Positions 30,481-32,178 of a stretch of 32,178 bases of DNA are shown piece by piece. Under the pieces are notes generated by a model. The model saw only the letters and a program-made list of their open reading frames with translations. It searched no databases and was not told where the DNA came from. Made by a program: the position numbers and the translations under genes. Positions within the stretch are counted from its first letter, which is position 1. Every line of letters begins with the position of its first letter. The DNA is from ZC4RG30 sp040508085 (lineage in GTDB: Bacteria; Pseudomonadota; Gammaproteobacteria; Steroidobacterales; Steroidobacteraceae), in NCBI GenBank assembly GCA_040508085.1, contig JBEVNO010000121.1, positions 1-32,178 on the forward strand. The letters are read 5' to 3'.

Positions 30481-31434
30481 ATGGACAGTTCGCATAAAGA
30501 ATTCTCGCGTCGCCGCCTGCTGCAAGCGGGTGTGGCCACCGGTGTGGCAGTAGCCGTGCGCGGCGCCTTCGCCGCTGCACCCACCAAGCCGCTGGCGCCC
30601 ATATTGAAGGCCATTCCCGCCACCGGCGAGAAGCTGCCCGTAGTGGGCACCGGCACCAATGCCTATGGGGTCAGCTCCGCCGAGGAACTGGCTGAGCTCA
30701 AGAAAGTGCTGACGGCGATGCCCGATGCCGGTGGCCGTGTCATCGACACCGCGCGTGCCTATGGCAGCTCGGAGGAGGTCATCGGCAACCTGCTCGCCGA
30801 TATCGGCAACCGCGACAAGTTCTTCCTCGCCACCAAGACACCGCTGGGAGGCGATGTGTCGGCTGGCAAGGCGGTGCTGGATGAATCCTTCAGCCGTCTG
30901 AAGGTGAGCAAGCTCGACCTGCTGCAGATCCACAATGTGCATGGCGTGGCGCAGCTGATGCCGGCGTACAACGAATACAAGGCGGCCGGAAAGGTGCGCT
31001 ACATCGGCATCACCACCTCGGTGGATAACCAGTATGAGGCGCTCATCAGCGCGGTGAACCAGAACAAGTTCGACTTCCTGCAGGTGGATTACTCCATCGG
31101 CAACCGCGGCGCCGCCGACAAGGTGCTGCCGCTGGCGCAGGAGAAGGGCATGGGTGTGCTGATCAACGTGCCCTTCGGTGGCCGCGGCCGCAGCTTCTTC
31201 CCGCGCGTTGCCGGCAAGCCGGTGCCGGCCTGGGCGGCCGAGGAATTCGACGCCTCCACCTGGGCGCAGTTCTTCCTGAAATACATCGTGTCGCATCCGG
31301 CCGTGACGGCGGCCATCCCCGGCACCACCACGCTCGCCTTCCTCGAAGACAACCAGCAGGGCGGCCGTGGCCGCCTGCCAAGTGCCGCGCAGCGCAAAAA
31401 GATGGAAGAATACTGGGATTCGCTTCCGTCCTGA
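30481..31434 (+). CDS. Tat-exported aldo-keto reductase
   Basis: The 317-residue enzyme starts with a Tat signal (SRRRLLQAG, residues 9-17, core to 26, AxA near 30-32), then an AKR barrel with catalytic Asp 89, Tyr 94, Lys 119 and His 151 (IDTARAYGSSE, ATKT, QIHNVH). AKRs reduce aldehydes or ketones with NADPH. A periplasmic, Tat-exported AKR needs pre-bound cofactor, as for the two SDRs. GGGGGAG precedes the ATG. A shared promoter with Dps is possible, since Dps begins 20 bases later. Confidence 0.9.
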   Translation: MDSSHKEFSRRRLLQAGVATGVAVAVRGAFAAAPTKPLAPILKAIPATGEKLPVVGTGTNAYGVSSAEELAELKKVLTAMPDAGGRVIDTARAYGSSEEVIGNLLADIGNRDKFFLATKTPLGGDVSAGKAVLDESFSRLKVSKLDLLQIHNVHGVAQLMPAYNEYKAAGKVRYIGITTSVDNQYEALISAVNQNKFDFLQVDYSIGNRGAADKVLPLAQEKGMGVLINVPFGGRGRSFFPRVAGKPVPAWAAEEFDASTWAQFFLKYIVSHPAVTAAIPGTTTLAFLEDNQQGGRGRLPSAAQRKKMEEYWDSLPS

Positions 31435-31454
31435 GGCGCTGGAGAACGAACGAC

Positions 31455-31931
31455 ATGGCTACGACAATCGACATCGGCATCAGCAAGAAGGATCGCGCGG
31501 AGATCGCCGAGGGCCTGGGCCACCTGCTGGCCGACACCTACACGCTGTACCTGAAGACGCACAACTTCCACTGGAATGTCACCGGCCCGATGTTCCAGAC
31601 GCTGCACCTGATGTTCGAGACGCAGTACAACGAGCTGTGGCTGGCACTCGATCTCATCGCCGAGCGCATCCGTTCGCTGGGCCACCCGGCGCCCGGCACC
31701 TACGCCGAGTTCGCGCAGCTGAGCTCCATCAAGGAAACCGTGGGCGTGCCCAAGGCCAAGGACATGATCAAGTTCCTGGTGCAGGGCAACGAGGCCGTGG
31801 CCAAGACGGCGCGCGCTCTGTACCCCGCGGCCGAGAAGGCGGCGGACGAGGCCACCGCCGACCTTCTGACCCAGCGCATCCAGATCCACGAGAAAACGGG
31901 CTGGATGCTGCGCGCGCTGCTCGAGGAGTAA
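31455..31931 (+). CDS. dps: Dps ferritin-like DNA-protection protein
   Basis: The 158-residue protein forms a dodecamer that stores iron and shields DNA from peroxide. The ferroxidase residues His 39, His 51, Glu 55, Asp 66 and Glu 70 have the same spacing as in E. coli Dps (12, 15 and 4 residues apart for the main ones), with HNFHWNVTGPMF and DLIAERIRSLG intact. GGAGAAC stands ten bases before the ATG. The C-terminus ends at LLEE without a long DNA-binding tail. It follows the AKR gene by 20 bases, so they may be co-expressed in oxidative stress. Confidence 0.95.
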   Translation: MATTIDIGISKKDRAEIAEGLGHLLADTYTLYLKTHNFHWNVTGPMFQTLHLMFETQYNELWLALDLIAERIRSLGHPAPGTYAEFAQLSSIKETVGVPKAKDMIKFLVQGNEAVAKTARALYPAAEKAADEATADLLTQRIQIHEKTGWMLRALLEE

Positions 31932-31949
31932 CGCGCCGCGAAGTCCGGG

Positions 31950-32178
31950 CTACTCCAGCCCGAAGGCCAGCAGCACATTGCCGGGGCGGCCCACCAGGCC
32001 GCCATAGCCGGAATTCACATACACCATGCCACCGGCCACCACGGGCCCGGGTCCGTCCATGCTGGCACCGTTGGCCTTCACGCCGTTCACGGTGGTGAAG
32101 TCCTTGTTGGCGTCGAACAGCCACAGGATCTTCCCGTCCGCGGCGGAGTAGGCGCGGATGCCGCCATCGTGCGAGACA
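31950..32178 (-). CDS. PQQ-type beta-propeller protein, C-terminal fragment
   Basis: The last 75 residues of a minus-strand gene end at the TAG at 31950-31952; the 5' part lies beyond the window. Residues read SHDGGIRAYSAADGKILW, the repeat that docks propeller blades, then DFTTVNGVKANGASMDGPGPVVAGGMVYVNSGYG and the end FGLE. This matches the C-terminus of PQQ-binding-like propellers, such as polyvinyl alcohol dehydrogenase. It is likely periplasmic. Its 3' end converges with Dps, about 18 bases apart. Confidence 0.85.
   Translation of the reverse strand, partial: VSHDGGIRAYSAADGKILWLFDANKDFTTVNGVKANGASMDGPGPVVAGGMVYVNSGYGGLVGRPGNVLLAFGLE

Noticed and set aside
29602..31296. 564-codon open frame antisense to MltA and the aldo-keto reductase
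   Set aside because: It spans two well-supported genes on the other strand and has a Gln/His/Arg-rich non-protein-like composition.
1..32178. CRISPR array, tRNA, rRNA, insertion sequence or prophage
   Set aside because: Reading both strands showed no regular direct repeats, no tRNA-like fold, no transposase or phage genes.

Overview
The window is visibly GC-rich and densely packed with genes. MltA lipoprotein, several Tat-exported enzymes, lipoprotein signals and an extended GGAGGTGATCC ribosome binding site point to a Gram-negative proteobacterium. The gene families suggest a high-GC gammaproteobacterium of the Xanthomonadales/Steroidobacterales/Nevskiales kind; this is inference, since no rRNA or ribosomal marker is present. 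There are no tRNAs, rRNAs, insertion sequences, prophage genes or CRISPR arrays.

Region 1 (1-2.5 kb). The window opens with a well-formed integron attC site (10-95), followed by a GrpB-family gene, the likely next gene cassette. No second attC closes that cassette. It runs convergently into a membrane-anchored PAF-acetylhydrolase-type esterase with an odd C-terminal tail.

Region 2 (2.5-7.5 kb). A cupin lipoprotein, a six-helix membrane protein, a small secreted protein, a GFA protein, a DUF1232 protein and an SRPBCC protein lie on the plus strand. They converge on a soluble hybrid PAS histidine kinase.

Region 3 (7.5-15.8 kb). A long co-directional run of small single-domain genes: DUF2200, DUF1801, a GST with an internal deletion, DUF5990, two further SRPBCC proteins, a methionine aminopeptidase paralog, two VOC proteins, a methyltransferase, a GNAT, CsbD, topoisomerase IB and an HhH-DUF1801 fusion. 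Several overlap by ATGA, so parts are translationally coupled operons.

Region 4 (15.9-20.6 kb). An NTF2-like gene lies on the minus strand, followed by a plus-strand block: LysE, VOC, endonuclease V-like (Pyr_excise), LysE, HIT and a serine beta-lactamase-fold hydrolase.

Region 5 (20.6-27.9 kb). This is the most distinctive part. It holds two tandem Tat-exported short-chain dehydrogenases with variable Pro-rich inserts, then a convergent two-gene operon of uncharacterised secreted proteins (lipocalin-like/TPR protein plus a 376-residue orphan). A Tat-exported ABM protein coupled to DUF486, a vanadium-haloperoxidase-like protein with an altered PSGH motif, and two NTF2-fold proteins follow.

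Region 6 (27.9-32.2 kb). GNAT, GST, MltA (TTG start coupled to the GST stop), a Tat-exported aldo-keto reductase with a good promoter, Dps, and the 3' end of a minus-strand PQQ-type beta-propeller protein.

As a whole the window looks like an accessory region of detoxification, stress and repair genes (GSTs, GFA, VOC, Dps, CsbD, HIT, Pyr_excise) with a periplasmic redox theme. No single gene set forms a recognisable known pathway. The best candidates for something new are the Tat-SDR pair and the secreted TPR/orphan operon; the attC site is the clearest mobile-DNA signal.
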